This document shows positions 1 to 9,069 of a DNA stretch of 64,000 nucleotides, in pieces. This stretch comes from JACQGZ01 sp036004665 (GTDB taxonomy: Bacteria > Sysuimicrobiota > Sysuimicrobiia > Sysuimicrobiales > Humicultoraceae): positions 1 through 64,000 of the forward strand of contig DASYRG010000008.1 in NCBI GenBank assembly GCA_036004665.1, written 5' to 3'. Under the pieces are notes generated by a model. It did not search any database, was not told the DNA's origin, and was given only the letters and a program-made list of their open reading frames with translations. Made by a program: the position numbers and the translations under genes. Every line of letters starts with the position of its first letter. The first letter of the stretch is position 1.

Positions 1-1
1 C

Positions 2-43
2 TCGATCCTCGGGCTGGCGCAGCGGGCGATGGCGCAGGGCTAA
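2..43 (+). CDS. C-terminal tail of an upstream gene (partial)
   Basis: The first bases read as an open frame ending SILGLAQRAMAQG followed by TAA. The last base of this stop is the first base of the ATG of the next gene (TAATG overlap), the same tight packing seen across the window, so this is probably the end of a gene in the same operon as the adenosyltransferase. Thirteen residues are too few to assign a family. Confidence 0.5.
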   Translation, partial: SILGLAQRAMAQG

Positions 44-618
44 TGGCTCGGAGCCGCGACGAACCCGTCCGGCTGACGCGGATCTACACGCGGACCGGCG
101 ACGACGGCGAGACGAGCCTCGGCGACCTCTCGCGCGTGCCGAAGACCGATCCGCGCGTGGTCGCCTACGGCGCGGTCGACGAGCTCAACTCCCAGCTCGG
201 GCTCGTGCTCGCCGGGGAGGTGCCGGACGCGATGCGGGCGGTGCTCCAGCGAGTCCAGAACGAGCTCTTCGACCTGGGCGCCGACCTCTCGCTGCCCGCC
301 GGGAAGGAGGGACTGCGGGTCGAGCGCGCCGGGGTCGACGCGCTCGAGTCCGACTGCGACCGTTTCAACGCTGGTCTCCCAACGCTGAAGAGCTTCGTGC
401 TGCCGGGCGGAACGGAGGCCGCGGCCCGGCTGCACGTCGCCCGAGCCGTCTGTCGCCGCGCCGAGCTCGAAGCGCTGCGCGCCCCGGACGTCAACCCTGC
501 CGTGCACGCCTACCTCAACCGCCTCAGCGACCTGCTGTTCATTCTCGCGCGCGCCGCGAACGCCGACGCGGGGGAGGACGAGCCGCTCTGGAAGCCTGGC
601 AGCTCGCGGCAGTCCTAG
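43..618 (+). CDS. pduO: PduO-type cob(I)alamin adenosyltransferase
   Basis: This 191-residue protein should transfer the adenosyl group of ATP to cob(I)alamin, making adenosylcobalamin, the cofactor of methylmalonyl-CoA mutase, whose large subunit is encoded 0.7 kb downstream. Family signatures are visible: the N-terminal TRTGDDGETSLGD ATP loop, KTDPRVVAYGAVDELNSQLG, and the late segment FVLPGGTEAAARLHVARAVC followed by RRAE, which holds the conserved Arg residues of the active site. The length matches the PduO/MMAB family. The ATG overlaps the preceding stop by one base. The cofactor-making and cofactor-using genes being neighbours supports the role. Confidence 0.93.
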   Translation: MARSRDEPVRLTRIYTRTGDDGETSLGDLSRVPKTDPRVVAYGAVDELNSQLGLVLAGEVPDAMRAVLQRVQNELFDLGADLSLPAGKEGLRVERAGVDALESDCDRFNAGLPTLKSFVLPGGTEAAARLHVARAVCRRAELEALRAPDVNPAVHAYLNRLSDLLFILARAANADAGEDEPLWKPGSSRQS

Positions 619-662
619 CCGGATCTTTCGTCGCGGGCTACCTCGGCTCGGCGGTCGGGCTG

Positions 663-1343
663 GTGCTCGGCACGCTCCGGCTGCCGTTGATGCTCGTCTT
701 CGCGTCGAGCCCCAGCGCTGCGGCCGGGACGAACATCGCCGTGAGCGCCGCCGCCGCGGCGTCCGGCGGGCTGCGGCATGCCCGCGAAGGCCGGGTCGAC
801 CGCCGCATCGTCCTCTGGATGGCGCCGCCCTCGATTGCCGGGGCCGTCCTCGGCGGCGTCTTCGGTCACCGGCTGCCGGAACGGGCGCTGCTCGGCGGCG
901 TCGCGATCGTGCTCGCGTGGCAGGGGCTCGACCTCGTCGCGAGGCCCTTCCGGGAGCATCCCCGCGCGCAGCCGCGTGTTGCGCCGGCCGCAGTCTTCGG
1001 GCTCTTGATCGGCGCCGTCGGCGGCGCGCTCGGGGTCATCCTCGGCACGCTGAGGATGCCCGCCCTCCTGCGCGCCGTCGGCCTCCCGGCGGCGAAGGCG
1101 GTGGGCACGAACCTCGTCGTCGGCTTCTTCCTCGGAGTCGCGGGCTTCGCGGCGCACGCGGCTCGGCTCGAGGTCGAGTGGGATCTCCTCGCCGCGGGTC
1201 TCGCCGGCGCGCTGCCGGGCGCCTGGCTCGGCGCGCGGGTCACCGGACGCGCGTCGGAGGAGACGCTCCGGCGCGCCATCGGCGCCGCGCTGCTCGCGAT
1301 CGCCGTGGCGTTCGCCGTCGAGGCGGCGCTCGGCCGCACCTAG
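663..1343 (+). CDS. TauE/SafE family membrane permease
   Basis: A hydrophobic protein with about seven or eight membrane segments and the two-fold repeat of the TauE/SafE sulfite/sulfonate exporter family. Each half has a small-residue-rich helix followed by a TNxxV-like turn (AGTNIAVSAAA and VGTNLVVGFF). The GTG given here leaves the first helix incomplete. The same frame is open upstream and reads LAAVLAGSFVAGYLGSAVGL from base 603, a typical first helix, so the true start is probably near base 588 (CTG), inside the end of pduO. With that start the protein is about 251 residues, usual for the family. The substrate cannot be told, and its place between two cobalamin genes does not explain it. 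Confidence 0.8.
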   Translation: MLGTLRLPLMLVFASSPSAAAGTNIAVSAAAAASGGLRHAREGRVDRRIVLWMAPPSIAGAVLGGVFGHRLPERALLGGVAIVLAWQGLDLVARPFREHPRAQPRVAPAAVFGLLIGAVGGALGVILGTLRMPALLRAVGLPAAKAVGTNLVVGFFLGVAGFAAHAARLEVEWDLLAAGLAGALPGAWLGARVTGRASEETLRRAIGAALLAIAVAFAVEAALGRT

Positions 1344-1346
1344 AAT
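1341..1346 (+). promoter_or_regulatory. -10 element TAGAAT for mcmA1, overlapping the tauE stop codon
   Basis: TAGAAT sits seven bases before the ATG of the mutase gene, so transcription would begin at or next to the start codon (a leaderless mRNA). The TAG of this hexamer is also the stop codon of the permease. There is no clear -35 and no Shine-Dalgarno sequence. Confidence 0.45.
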
Positions 1347-1353
1347 CAGGCGC

Positions 1354-3027
<1,674 letters not shown>

Positions 3028-3230
3028 GCGCTCCTGAACGGCCAGGCGATCCCGCGGGTGCCCGGCCATCTGGTGCCCGTGGCGCTTCAACCACCCCGGC
3101 CAGAGCGTTATAGCCCGTGAGGATCTCCGGGAACCGGGGCGCTCCCGATAGCGCTTGAAGTAGGGCCCAATCTTCCATGAGATAGCTAAGGCGCCACGCT
3201 CGGCAAGGGCTGCGGCTCGTTGTCAAGTTG
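3028..3230. other. Gap downstream of mcmA1, no recognised gene
   Basis: About 200 bases between the mutase gene and the converging YcaQ-like gene. Composition changes here from strongly GC-rich to more AT-containing DNA, marking the left edge of the segment that separates the two mutase genes. A short minus-strand frame is open but matches nothing I recognise, and no clear terminator hairpin or attachment site was found. Confidence 0.4.
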
Positions 3231-4553
3231 TTATTCGAAAAACGGGGGAGGCGAAGCTGCTGGGAATGACAGATCAGATTTACTTTTTACGATCTCCTTC
3301 AACACTTTGTCTTTTTTGATCGCTTCGCCCAACGTCACGCTCTTGGCTCCCAAGTACTTGGCGAAGGCCGCTGTGCATTCCTGAAGCGCGCTGAGCATCG
3401 CGTCGTCTTTTTTGTCCACGCCCTTTTGCCACCACCAGTTCTGGATGGTGAACACGCCGGTGTTGCGGTCAAACGTCGGGTCCATGCGCGCTACCAAGCG
3501 GTCCCCGTACAGAACCGGAAGCACGTAGTAACCATACTGGCGCTTTGGCACCGGCACATAGACCTCCCAGCGGTAGTAGAAATCGAACAACATGTCTATC
3601 GTGTCTCGGTGCCACATGAGGTTATCGAGTGGTGCGATGAACGCCGCGCCCGTCTTACCGCGCGGCGGCTTGGCTGCTGCTTTAAGGGTGGGCAGATCTA
3701 GATGGCGCACATAGAATTCCTGCTTCGGCAAACCTTCGATTGCCACCCGGAAAACCTCGCCGCGTGCCACAAGTCTCTCCAGCGCCTCTCTGCGCTCCCT
3801 TCCCTGCACCCCATATGTGTATTTGCGCCCAACTATACCAAGCCACATTTCGCTCGGTCTGGGGTTGGCCAGTCCGATGCTGCCGACGCGACGCGCAACG
3901 TGCCAATCGACGTATTCTTCGTCTGTTCTGTTTGGATCCTTGGACTTGAGCAGCCAGGACGGCAGCAGGTTTTCGATGAGATCGAAGGCGCGCCGCGTGT
4001 TCACTCGGTGGTGGATACCCAGTTCGCCCATGGCAAAGAGCGCGTCCATGGAAGCGCGCACGGCGCGAACTGAAACGCCCCAATGCCAATCCAGGCGTTC
4101 GTCGTGTTCGATCTCGATGGAGGAGAGCGGCCCGCTGTTTCGGATTGCGGTTTTCACCTTGGCGGCGACCTTCAGCTTCCCATCTGACTGTAGCTGCTTG
4201 CCATAATGAGCTTGCAGCCGCTGGCGACGACGGCTGAAGTCGGGCCACTCATCTGTTCTATGGATCGAAGCCAATTTGTCCCACCCGTCGATCAGGGTGC
4301 GGTCCTTATAAAGCATTTCTTGCAAAAGCTTCGGTGTGTAACCCGAGATACGGGACTGCAGCACCAAGTCAGGAGTGCTGCCGACAACATTTAGCGGGTC
4401 GTACTGGATGCAGCCAACGCGGTTTAGATAATCCAGCACACCCTGCTTGCCGCGCAGCTTCCGCGGCGGCGCCAGCCGGTGGTGGAGTACTAGGAAGCGG
4501 CGGGCTTGCTCCTTGCGTACGGTGATCTCGGGTGGCGGTAGTTTTGGCGGCAT
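3231..4553 (-). CDS. YcaQ-like winged-helix DNA glycosylase family protein
   Basis: The 440-residue protein has the recognisable course of the YcaQ/AlkX (HTH_42) family, whose characterised members unhook DNA interstrand crosslinks and excise bulky alkylated bases. After a short lead it reads EQARRFLVLHHRL, then GCIQYDPLNVVGSTPDLVL and GWDKLASIHRTDEWPDF, the usual N-terminal block, with later segments GAAFIAPLDNLMWHRDTIDM and YYVLPVLYGDRLVARMDP near the C-terminus. I chose the ATG at 4553 (MPPKLPPPEITVRKEQ); the frame stays open upstream to 4682, but those 43 residues look like a chance hydrophobic extension. Its base use is less GC-rich than the flanking mutase genes, suggesting acquisition. 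It stands alone, transcribed against its neighbours. Confidence 0.8.
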   Translation of the reverse strand: MPPKLPPPEITVRKEQARRFLVLHHRLAPPRKLRGKQGVLDYLNRVGCIQYDPLNVVGSTPDLVLQSRISGYTPKLLQEMLYKDRTLIDGWDKLASIHRTDEWPDFSRRRQRLQAHYGKQLQSDGKLKVAAKVKTAIRNSGPLSSIEIEHDERLDWHWGVSVRAVRASMDALFAMGELGIHHRVNTRRAFDLIENLLPSWLLKSKDPNRTDEEYVDWHVARRVGSIGLANPRPSEMWLGIVGRKYTYGVQGRERREALERLVARGEVFRVAIEGLPKQEFYVRHLDLPTLKAAAKPPRGKTGAAFIAPLDNLMWHRDTIDMLFDFYYRWEVYVPVPKRQYGYYVLPVLYGDRLVARMDPTFDRNTGVFTIQNWWWQKGVDKKDDAMLSALQECTAAFAKYLGAKSVTLGEAIKKDKVLKEIVKSKSDLSFPAASPPPFFE

Positions 4554-5099
4554 GGCGGGCGTATTATCAGCGATGCCGCCGAGAGCGGCAAGGGCGAAAC
4601 AAAGAATCAAGGATGACGGCGGAAATTGGAAAAGCGATGTAGAGGGAAATACGCGATTCCATAGGCGAAAAAACCGCTTCATGCCCTTTGTGTGTTTGTG
4701 GTTTGTTTCTTCTCAGGAACAATCTATTAGCCAGATTTCACGAAGCAATACGGGACGCCCTCGGGACGAGCACTATGAGACGTTCCGACACGGGTCCTAC
4801 AAGAACGAAACCTCTGTTAGAGATCGCAACGATGTGGACATTGGCACTCCGCAAACACACTGTGAGTACCGTCTTCAGTGAGGAATCCTATAGTAACTCG
4901 ATCTCATGGAACGCCATCTTCGCGGACGTTCGCTCCCGTTTGGAGTCAACACAAAGGTTTAGGGGGAAGACTTCTTATGAACCATCGACGACGTCGACAG
5001 GCCGTCGTCCGTTGGCGAGGCCAGTCCGGCTGTCTTCCCCAAGCGCCAGAACACGCGGATCCGCGACGATCGCGGACACGGCGGAGATCGGGTCTGTCG
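4554..5099. other. Non-coding stretch, no recognised gene
   Basis: About 550 bases between the starts and ends of two minus-strand genes. Frames open here (for example on the plus strand from 4688) have no recognisable domains and a composition consistent with chance. Stretches such as 4870-4990 are AT-rich for this genome, so the block may be decayed foreign DNA plus the promoter of the YcaQ-like gene. No tRNA, repeat or integrase remnant was identified. Confidence 0.4.
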
Positions 5100-6055
5100 T
5101 CAACCCGGGATGTACCGGTCGCGGAGGGCCGCAGCCGTCGGCGGCGGGAGGGCGCCGGCGTCGAGCAGCCCCTCGACGGTCATGGAGGAGAAGGTCGACC
5201 GGTCCACGAGGAGATCTGCGTACCTGGCGCAGGCCTCGGCGAAGTCCGAGTTGCCGGCGGGGTAGACGACGACGTAGCGACCCCAGCGCCGAGTGCCGCT
5301 CGGATGCTGGAGCATCGACAGCACCAGCAGGTGTTCGAGCCACATCACGAGGAGGTCCGTTCCGTTGACCGCATCGATCGCTCCAGGCTTGAAGACGCCC
5401 GACCTCTCGGTGACCTCCAGATAACGCGGAAGCCGGCTCGGCTTCGGTTCCCTCCGCTCGATGCGCTCGTGGTATTTGGTGTCGACGACGCTGAGGATCC
5501 CTCGCCTCCCGTCGCCGAGGTCGAGCACGAACGCGACATCGAGGCGATGAGGTTGCTGAGGTAGGCCCGATCGAGGCGCCCCGGCGAGTGCGCGAAGCGG
5601 ACATCGCGCACCGAGCCGGGCACGTCCGGCCACCAGGCGTGGACGGCCTGGTCGGCGAGCCCAAGGTCGGCGGCAAGGTCGCCGAAGAGGTTGAAGGCCA
5701 GGGCCGGCGACCACAGGAGGTCGGCCCACAGTCGCTGGTGATCGAAGCTCTGGTGAGGTTCCGTGATGGACGTTCGGGCCCTCGCCGCCTCGAGCGCCCC
5801 AGGGGTGAGAAAATTAGCGCCGGTCTCTCGCGCGTAGGCGAGCGGGAGGCGGCTCCCGACAAGACGGGCCGGCGTCCCTTCACGCGGCACGATCGGCTGC
5901 GATCCGATGGGGTGGCCGCTCGACTCGCGCCACCGCGCCTGGTGGTAGCGCAACCGTCGACGGAAGTCGGTCATCTCCGGTCGCCCCGGCACCCGGTCGT
6001 CCGCTTCCCAGCAGTGCGCCGCCTCGAGCTCCTGCCTCGATGGAGCCTCACTCAT
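5100..6055 (-). pseudogene. PGN_0703-type putative restriction endonuclease, broken by a frameshift
   Basis: Two minus-strand frames together encode one protein of about 318 residues. The first part (6055 down to about 5543) reads MSEAPSRQELEAAHCWEADD, then AFNLFGDLAADLGLADQAVH and VRDVRFAHSPGRLDRAYLSN. The second (about 5540 down to 5100) continues in another frame with DVAFVLDLGDGRRGILSVVD, TKYHE and YLEVTERSGVF. The D...D-x-K pattern (DVAFVLD ... VDTKYHE) is the PD-(D/E)XK nuclease core. This is the order seen in the PGN_0703 family of putative restriction endonucleases. The junction is explained by loss of one base near 5541 (GCC TTC GAT becoming GCCTCGAT). It may be a real pseudogene or a sequencing error; no methyltransferase partner is nearby. 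Confidence 0.72.
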
Positions 6056-6064
6056 GCCGAGACG

Positions 6065-6640
6065 TCAGCGGGTTCGGAGGAAGTCGAGCACGCGGCGTGT
6101 CAGCAATGCGGCTGCGTCGGCGTCGTAGGACGGCAAGCTGGGATCGGCGAAGTAGTGCTGCGCGCCGGGGTACAGGAACAGCTCGGCGTGCTCGGCCGAC
6201 GCGACCAGCGCGTTGGCGGCGTCGAGGTCGCCCTCGTTGACGAAGAGCGGGTCTGCATCCATCGCGTGGATCTGCACCGGGACGTCTGCCGGCCACGACG
6301 TGCCGAACGCCGACGTGGGCACACAGGAGTAGAACAGCAGCGCGCCTCGGGCGCCCGGGCGAGTCTGAGCGAGCTTCTGCGCCGGCAGTACCCCGAGCGA
6401 GAAGCCGGCGTAGACGAGCTCGCTGGGGAGGCCGGCCGCGGCGCGCACCCCGCGCTCGATGATCTCGCCGAAACCGATCTCCTCGGCGTACGCCATACCC
6501 TCGTCCAGGGTGGCGAAAGTGCGGCCGTCGTAGAGGTCGGGAGCGTGCACGGTGTGGCCGGCTTGCCGCAGCTCGTCTGCGAAGGCGTTGAAGCCTGCCG
6601 TCTGACCCTGTGCGCGGTGGAATAGGAGCACCTCCGCCAT
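6065..6640 (-). CDS. Dienelactone hydrolase family alpha/beta hydrolase
   Basis: A 191-residue alpha/beta hydrolase. It starts MAEVLLFHRAQGQTAGFNAF, with the oxyanion-side segment HRAQG typical of short dienelactone-hydrolase relatives. The nucleophile elbow GFSLG has Ser where classical dienelactone hydrolases have Cys. The acid is probably the Asp of IHAMDADPLF and the base the His of PGAQHYFADPS. The natural substrate cannot be read from sequence. It lies ten bases after the start side of the broken endonuclease on the same strand, both inside the segment that separates the mutase genes, so the two may have arrived together. Confidence 0.85.
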   Translation of the reverse strand: MAEVLLFHRAQGQTAGFNAFADELRQAGHTVHAPDLYDGRTFATLDEGMAYAEEIGFGEIIERGVRAAAGLPSELVYAGFSLGVLPAQKLAQTRPGARGALLFYSCVPTSAFGTSWPADVPVQIHAMDADPLFVNEGDLDAANALVASAEHAELFLYPGAQHYFADPSLPSYDADAAALLTRRVLDFLRTR

Positions 6641-7001
6641 CTCGCCTCGCCTCCCTTGCTACGATCGGTTGAGATCGAATGATCCAAAGATCTTAGACTA
6701 ATCCAATAATTCCGTTTACCTCTCGCTGCAATTCCTCCGGGAGCGACTCAGGGACCATTTAGGGACCCTCCGAGCGGCAAGACACCTTGAGGGGGACCGC
6801 CGAGAGTTGCTCGCACGCCACACGGCGTTTAGGCATGGTGGTGGTCCCCTCCCTCAGCCGCGCGTACGCACTCAGGGCGCGCTGAGGGAATGAAGCGGTC
6901 GAGCTCCTTCATGTTGACCATTCTGCGCTTTCCGCCGAGGGCAGGGTCAAGCCTGTCTGCTAGAATACGGCGAGAGGCGCGGCCACGGCGGCGCCTCAGC
7001 C
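6641..7001. other. Intergenic region between divergent genes, with mcmA2 promoter
   Basis: About 360 bases with no gene. It must hold the promoter of the minus-strand hydrolase and that of mcmA2. A short direct repeat of AGGGACC occurs near 6750-6770. An extended -10 (TGCTAGAAT, 6958-6966) points to mcmA2. The DNA at 6690-6740 is AT-rich for this genome and probably lies near the right edge of the inserted segment. Confidence 0.4.
6958..6966 (+). promoter_or_regulatory. Extended -10 promoter of mcmA2
   Basis: TGC followed by TAGAAT forms an extended -10 element. Transcription would start near 6973, leaving a leader of about 29 bases before the ATG at 7002. A TTGACC at 6914 is too far upstream to act as its -35. 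Confidence 0.4.
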
Positions 7002-7415
7002 ATGCCGGACGCCAAGATTCGCATCCTGGTGGCCAAACCCGGCCTCGACGGCCACGACCGCGGGGTCAAGGTCGTGGCCCGCGCGCTGCGCGACGCGGGG
7101 TTCGAGATCATCTACACTGGCCTGCACCAGACCCCGGAGATGATCGTCAGCGCGGCCATCCAGGAGGACGTGGACGCCATCGGCCTCTCCATTCTCTCCG
7201 GCGCCCACAACGTGCTCTTCCCCAAGATCATGGAATTGCTGCGCGAGCGGGACGCGGGCCACGTCGTCGTCTTCGCCGGCGGCATCATCCCTGAAGAGGA
7301 TGCTCCGGCGCTGCGCGAGGCGGGGATCGCGGCGATTTTCACCCCCGGGACCTCCCTCCAGGAGATCACCGAGTGGGTCCGCGAGCACGTCACGCCTCGG
7401 GGGAGCACCACCTGA
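7002..7415 (+). CDS. mcmA2: Methylmalonyl-CoA mutase, small B12-binding subunit
   Basis: A 137-residue stand-alone cobalamin-binding domain. It carries the base-off/His-on signature DGHDRG (the His is the lower cobalt ligand), followed by LSILSGAHNVLFPKIMELL and VFAGGIIPEEDAPALREAG, all typical of the C-terminal domain of methylmalonyl-CoA mutase. With the large subunit at 1354 it should form the complete heteromeric enzyme. It appears to be the first gene of a run with TrmI and the SRPBCC protein (overlap with the next frame). No MeaB/ArgK chaperone or methylmalonyl-CoA epimerase is seen in the window. Confidence 0.95.
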   Translation: MPDAKIRILVAKPGLDGHDRGVKVVARALRDAGFEIIYTGLHQTPEMIVSAAIQEDVDAIGLSILSGAHNVLFPKIMELLRERDAGHVVVFAGGIIPEEDAPALREAGIAAIFTPGTSLQEITEWVREHVTPRGSTT

Positions 7416-8221
7416 CCGTCCGGGCCGGGCCGCTGGCGGCGGGCGAGGTCGTCCTGCTCGTCGACCGGCGGGGGCGCCGGTACCTGATCACACTGGCCGC
7501 CGGCGGCGTCCATGATCTCCGCGGCGGGCGGATTCCCCACGACGTGATGATCGGCCGCGATGAGGGCAGCGCGGTCGAAAGCAGCCGCGGCGAGCGCGTG
7601 CGTGTCTTCCGTCCCACGCTGGCGGAGTTCGTCCTGGAGATGCCGCGCGGGGCCCAGGTGATCTACCCCAAGGACCTGGCCATGATGGCGCTGTGGGGAG
7701 ACGTCTATCCAGGCGCCGCCGTCGTCGAGGCAGGGACCGGCTCGGGGGCCCTGACGATGACGCTGCTGCGCGCGGTCGGAGTGGCGGGACGGGTCTTCTC
7801 CTATGAAATCCGCGAGGACTTCGCCCGGCAGGCGCGGCGCAACATCACCCGCTTGATGGGTGAGCCGGACACCCTGACGCTGAGGGCCCACGACATCTAT
7901 GACGGCATCCCCGACGCGCCGATGGACCGCCTGTTGCTCGATCTGCCCGAACCGTGGCGCGTCGTGCCGCATGCGGCCGAGGCGCTGCGACCAGGCGGCA
8001 TCTGGGTGAGTTACGTCCCCACCGTGCCCCAGGCCGCTCAGACGGTGGAGACGTTGCGGGCGGCGAGGGCCTTCGTCCTGATTGACACCTTTGAGACGCT
8101 GCTGCGTCCCTGGAACATCGAAGGCCTGTCCGTGCGCCCGGCGCACCGGATGGTCGCGCACACCGGTCTGATCACCACGGCCCGCCGCATCGCGGCGACG
8201 CCGGCAGGCGAGCCCTCATGA
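7373..8221 (+). CDS. trmI: tRNA (adenine(58)-N1)-methyltransferase TrmI
   Basis: A 282-residue class I SAM-dependent methyltransferase of the TrmI family, which makes m1A58 in the T loop of tRNA, a modification important for tRNA stability in thermophiles. The N-terminal beta-barrel part reads GEVVLLVDRRGRRYLITLAA, the linker has QVIYPKDLAMMALWGDVYPG, and the SAM-binding motif I is VVEAGTGSGALTMTLLRAVG; DRLLLDLPEPWRVV is motif IV. The start is uncertain: the GTG at 7373 lies inside mcmA2, while homology begins around 7418 and no ATG or GTG is closer. A CTG at 7412 overlapping the mcmA2 stop is the alternative. Confidence 0.9.
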   Translation: MGPRARHASGEHHLTVRAGPLAAGEVVLLVDRRGRRYLITLAAGGVHDLRGGRIPHDVMIGRDEGSAVESSRGERVRVFRPTLAEFVLEMPRGAQVIYPKDLAMMALWGDVYPGAAVVEAGTGSGALTMTLLRAVGVAGRVFSYEIREDFARQARRNITRLMGEPDTLTLRAHDIYDGIPDAPMDRLLLDLPEPWRVVPHAAEALRPGGIWVSYVPTVPQAAQTVETLRAARAFVLIDTFETLLRPWNIEGLSVRPAHRMVAHTGLITTARRIAATPAGEPS

Positions 8222-8234
8222 GGGAGGTCTGCGC

Positions 8235-8675
8235 GTGGCCCAGGTGAGCGCCTCCACCACCATCGCCGCTCCGATCGAGCAGGTCTACGCCGCGGCCAGG
8301 GCGGTGGAGACGTTCCCGGAATTCATGCCCGACCTGGAGAGCGTCGAGGTGTTGGAGCGGTTCAACGGCAACACGGTGAGCCGCTGGGTCGGCCTCGTGC
8401 AGGGGCGCAAGATCCGCTGGGTGGAGGAGGACCTCTGGGACGATCGGGCCTATCGCTGCGACTTCCGCCAGCGCGAGGGCGATTTCACCAGGTATGAAGG
8501 AAGCTGGCGCTTCGAGCCGGCGCCGGAAGGCACCCGCACGACGATCGAGGTCGATTTCGAACTCGAGATTCCTCTCGCCGGGGCCCTGCTGAGCAACCTG
8601 CTCAAGGCGCTCATGCGCAAGAACATCGAGGGGATGCTCTCCGCCCTGAAAGGGCAGATCGAAGCAGGGCGGTGA
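8235..8675 (+). CDS. SRPBCC (START/Coq10-like) family protein
   Basis: A 146-residue SRPBCC-fold protein with a hydrophobic ligand cavity, close in pattern to the aromatase/cyclase and Coq10 groups. The N-terminus ASTTIAAPIEQVYAAARAVE is the usual first strand and helix, and the C-terminal helix runs from LLSNLLKALMRKNIEG. The ligand is unknown. GTG at 8235 is supported by the purine-rich GGGAGG about seven bases upstream. It follows trmI by 13 bases and probably shares its transcript. Confidence 0.82.
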   Translation: MAQVSASTTIAAPIEQVYAAARAVETFPEFMPDLESVEVLERFNGNTVSRWVGLVQGRKIRWVEEDLWDDRAYRCDFRQREGDFTRYEGSWRFEPAPEGTRTTIEVDFELEIPLAGALLSNLLKALMRKNIEGMLSALKGQIEAGR

Positions 8676-8778
8676 TGTCTGTTTATCTCGATGAGGGGAG
8701 GGTAAACCCACAGGAGCGCCGCCGCGGCGGCGTGGAAATCGGCGCGGTGGTGAGAGACTCTCAAGGAGGCACACACGG

Positions 8779-8922
8779 ATGATCACTCAATTCACTACAT
8801 GGGTTCGGATGGGCGCGGTGCGTTCCACTGGCAACGAGCAAGGGCAGAGCGTGATCGTCATCCTCCTGATCCTCTTTGTCCTCTGGCTTTTGCTGACGGG
8901 GGGGCGTGTCGTCGTACAGTAA
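8779..8922 (+). CDS. Small single-pass membrane protein (47 residues)
   Basis: A short frame beginning MITQFTTWVRMGAVRSTGNE, followed by the strongly hydrophobic segment SVIVILLILFVLWLLLTGG and a short RVVVQ tail. A perfect Shine-Dalgarno AAGGAGG lies at 8763-8769, nine bases before the ATG, and an intrinsic terminator follows 23 bases after the stop, so it looks like a real, separately transcribed gene. One membrane helix is predicted, with a polar, net-basic N-terminal part. It resembles in style the many tiny membrane proteins of Gram-positive-type bacteria, but I do not recognise a family. Confidence 0.7.
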   Translation: MITQFTTWVRMGAVRSTGNEQGQSVIVILLILFVLWLLLTGGRVVVQ

Positions 8923-8944
8923 CGCGTTCGCCGGTTCGGCCTCC

Positions 8945-8978
8945 GGAGCCGCAGCGGTCGCTGCGGCTTCTCTCTTTG
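8945..8978 (+). terminator. Intrinsic terminator after the small membrane protein
   Basis: AGCCGCAGC (8947-8955) pairs with GCTGCGGCT (8960-8968) across a GGTC loop, giving a nine-base-pair GC-rich stem, followed by the pyrimidine/T-rich run TCTCTCTTT. It is one of the few convincing intrinsic terminators in the window. Confidence 0.75.
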
Positions 8979-9069
8979 GTAGCGCACAGACTGAGGAATA
9001 CCCTCCCGGTGCGGACCCGCGTGGATGCGGCCCGGGAGAATGTTGATGGTGCCGAATGGAGACTATAAG

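Noticed and set aside
4554..4682. 43-residue N-terminal extension of the YcaQ-like protein with a hydrophobic stretch
   Set aside because: It does not look like a true signal peptide for a DNA-acting protein, and the family start fits ATG at 4553.
4688..5368. Plus-strand open frame of 226 codons
   Set aside because: It runs antisense to the endonuclease remnant, has no recognisable domain, and its second half is the shadow of that gene.
6740..6800. Possible tRNA-like or attachment-site sequence near the right edge of the island
   Set aside because: No cloverleaf with a TTCRANY loop could be drawn; only a seven-base direct repeat was found.
6914..6966. TTGACC plus TAGAAT as a classical promoter for mcmA2
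   Set aside because: The spacing is about 41 bases, far from 16-18; the extended -10 alone is more likely.
8717..8732. Perfect 16-base palindrome CGCCGCCGCGGCGGCG after the SRPBCC gene
   Set aside because: It has almost no loop and no T tract, and such GC palindromes arise easily in this composition; it could be a weak terminator but this cannot be supported.
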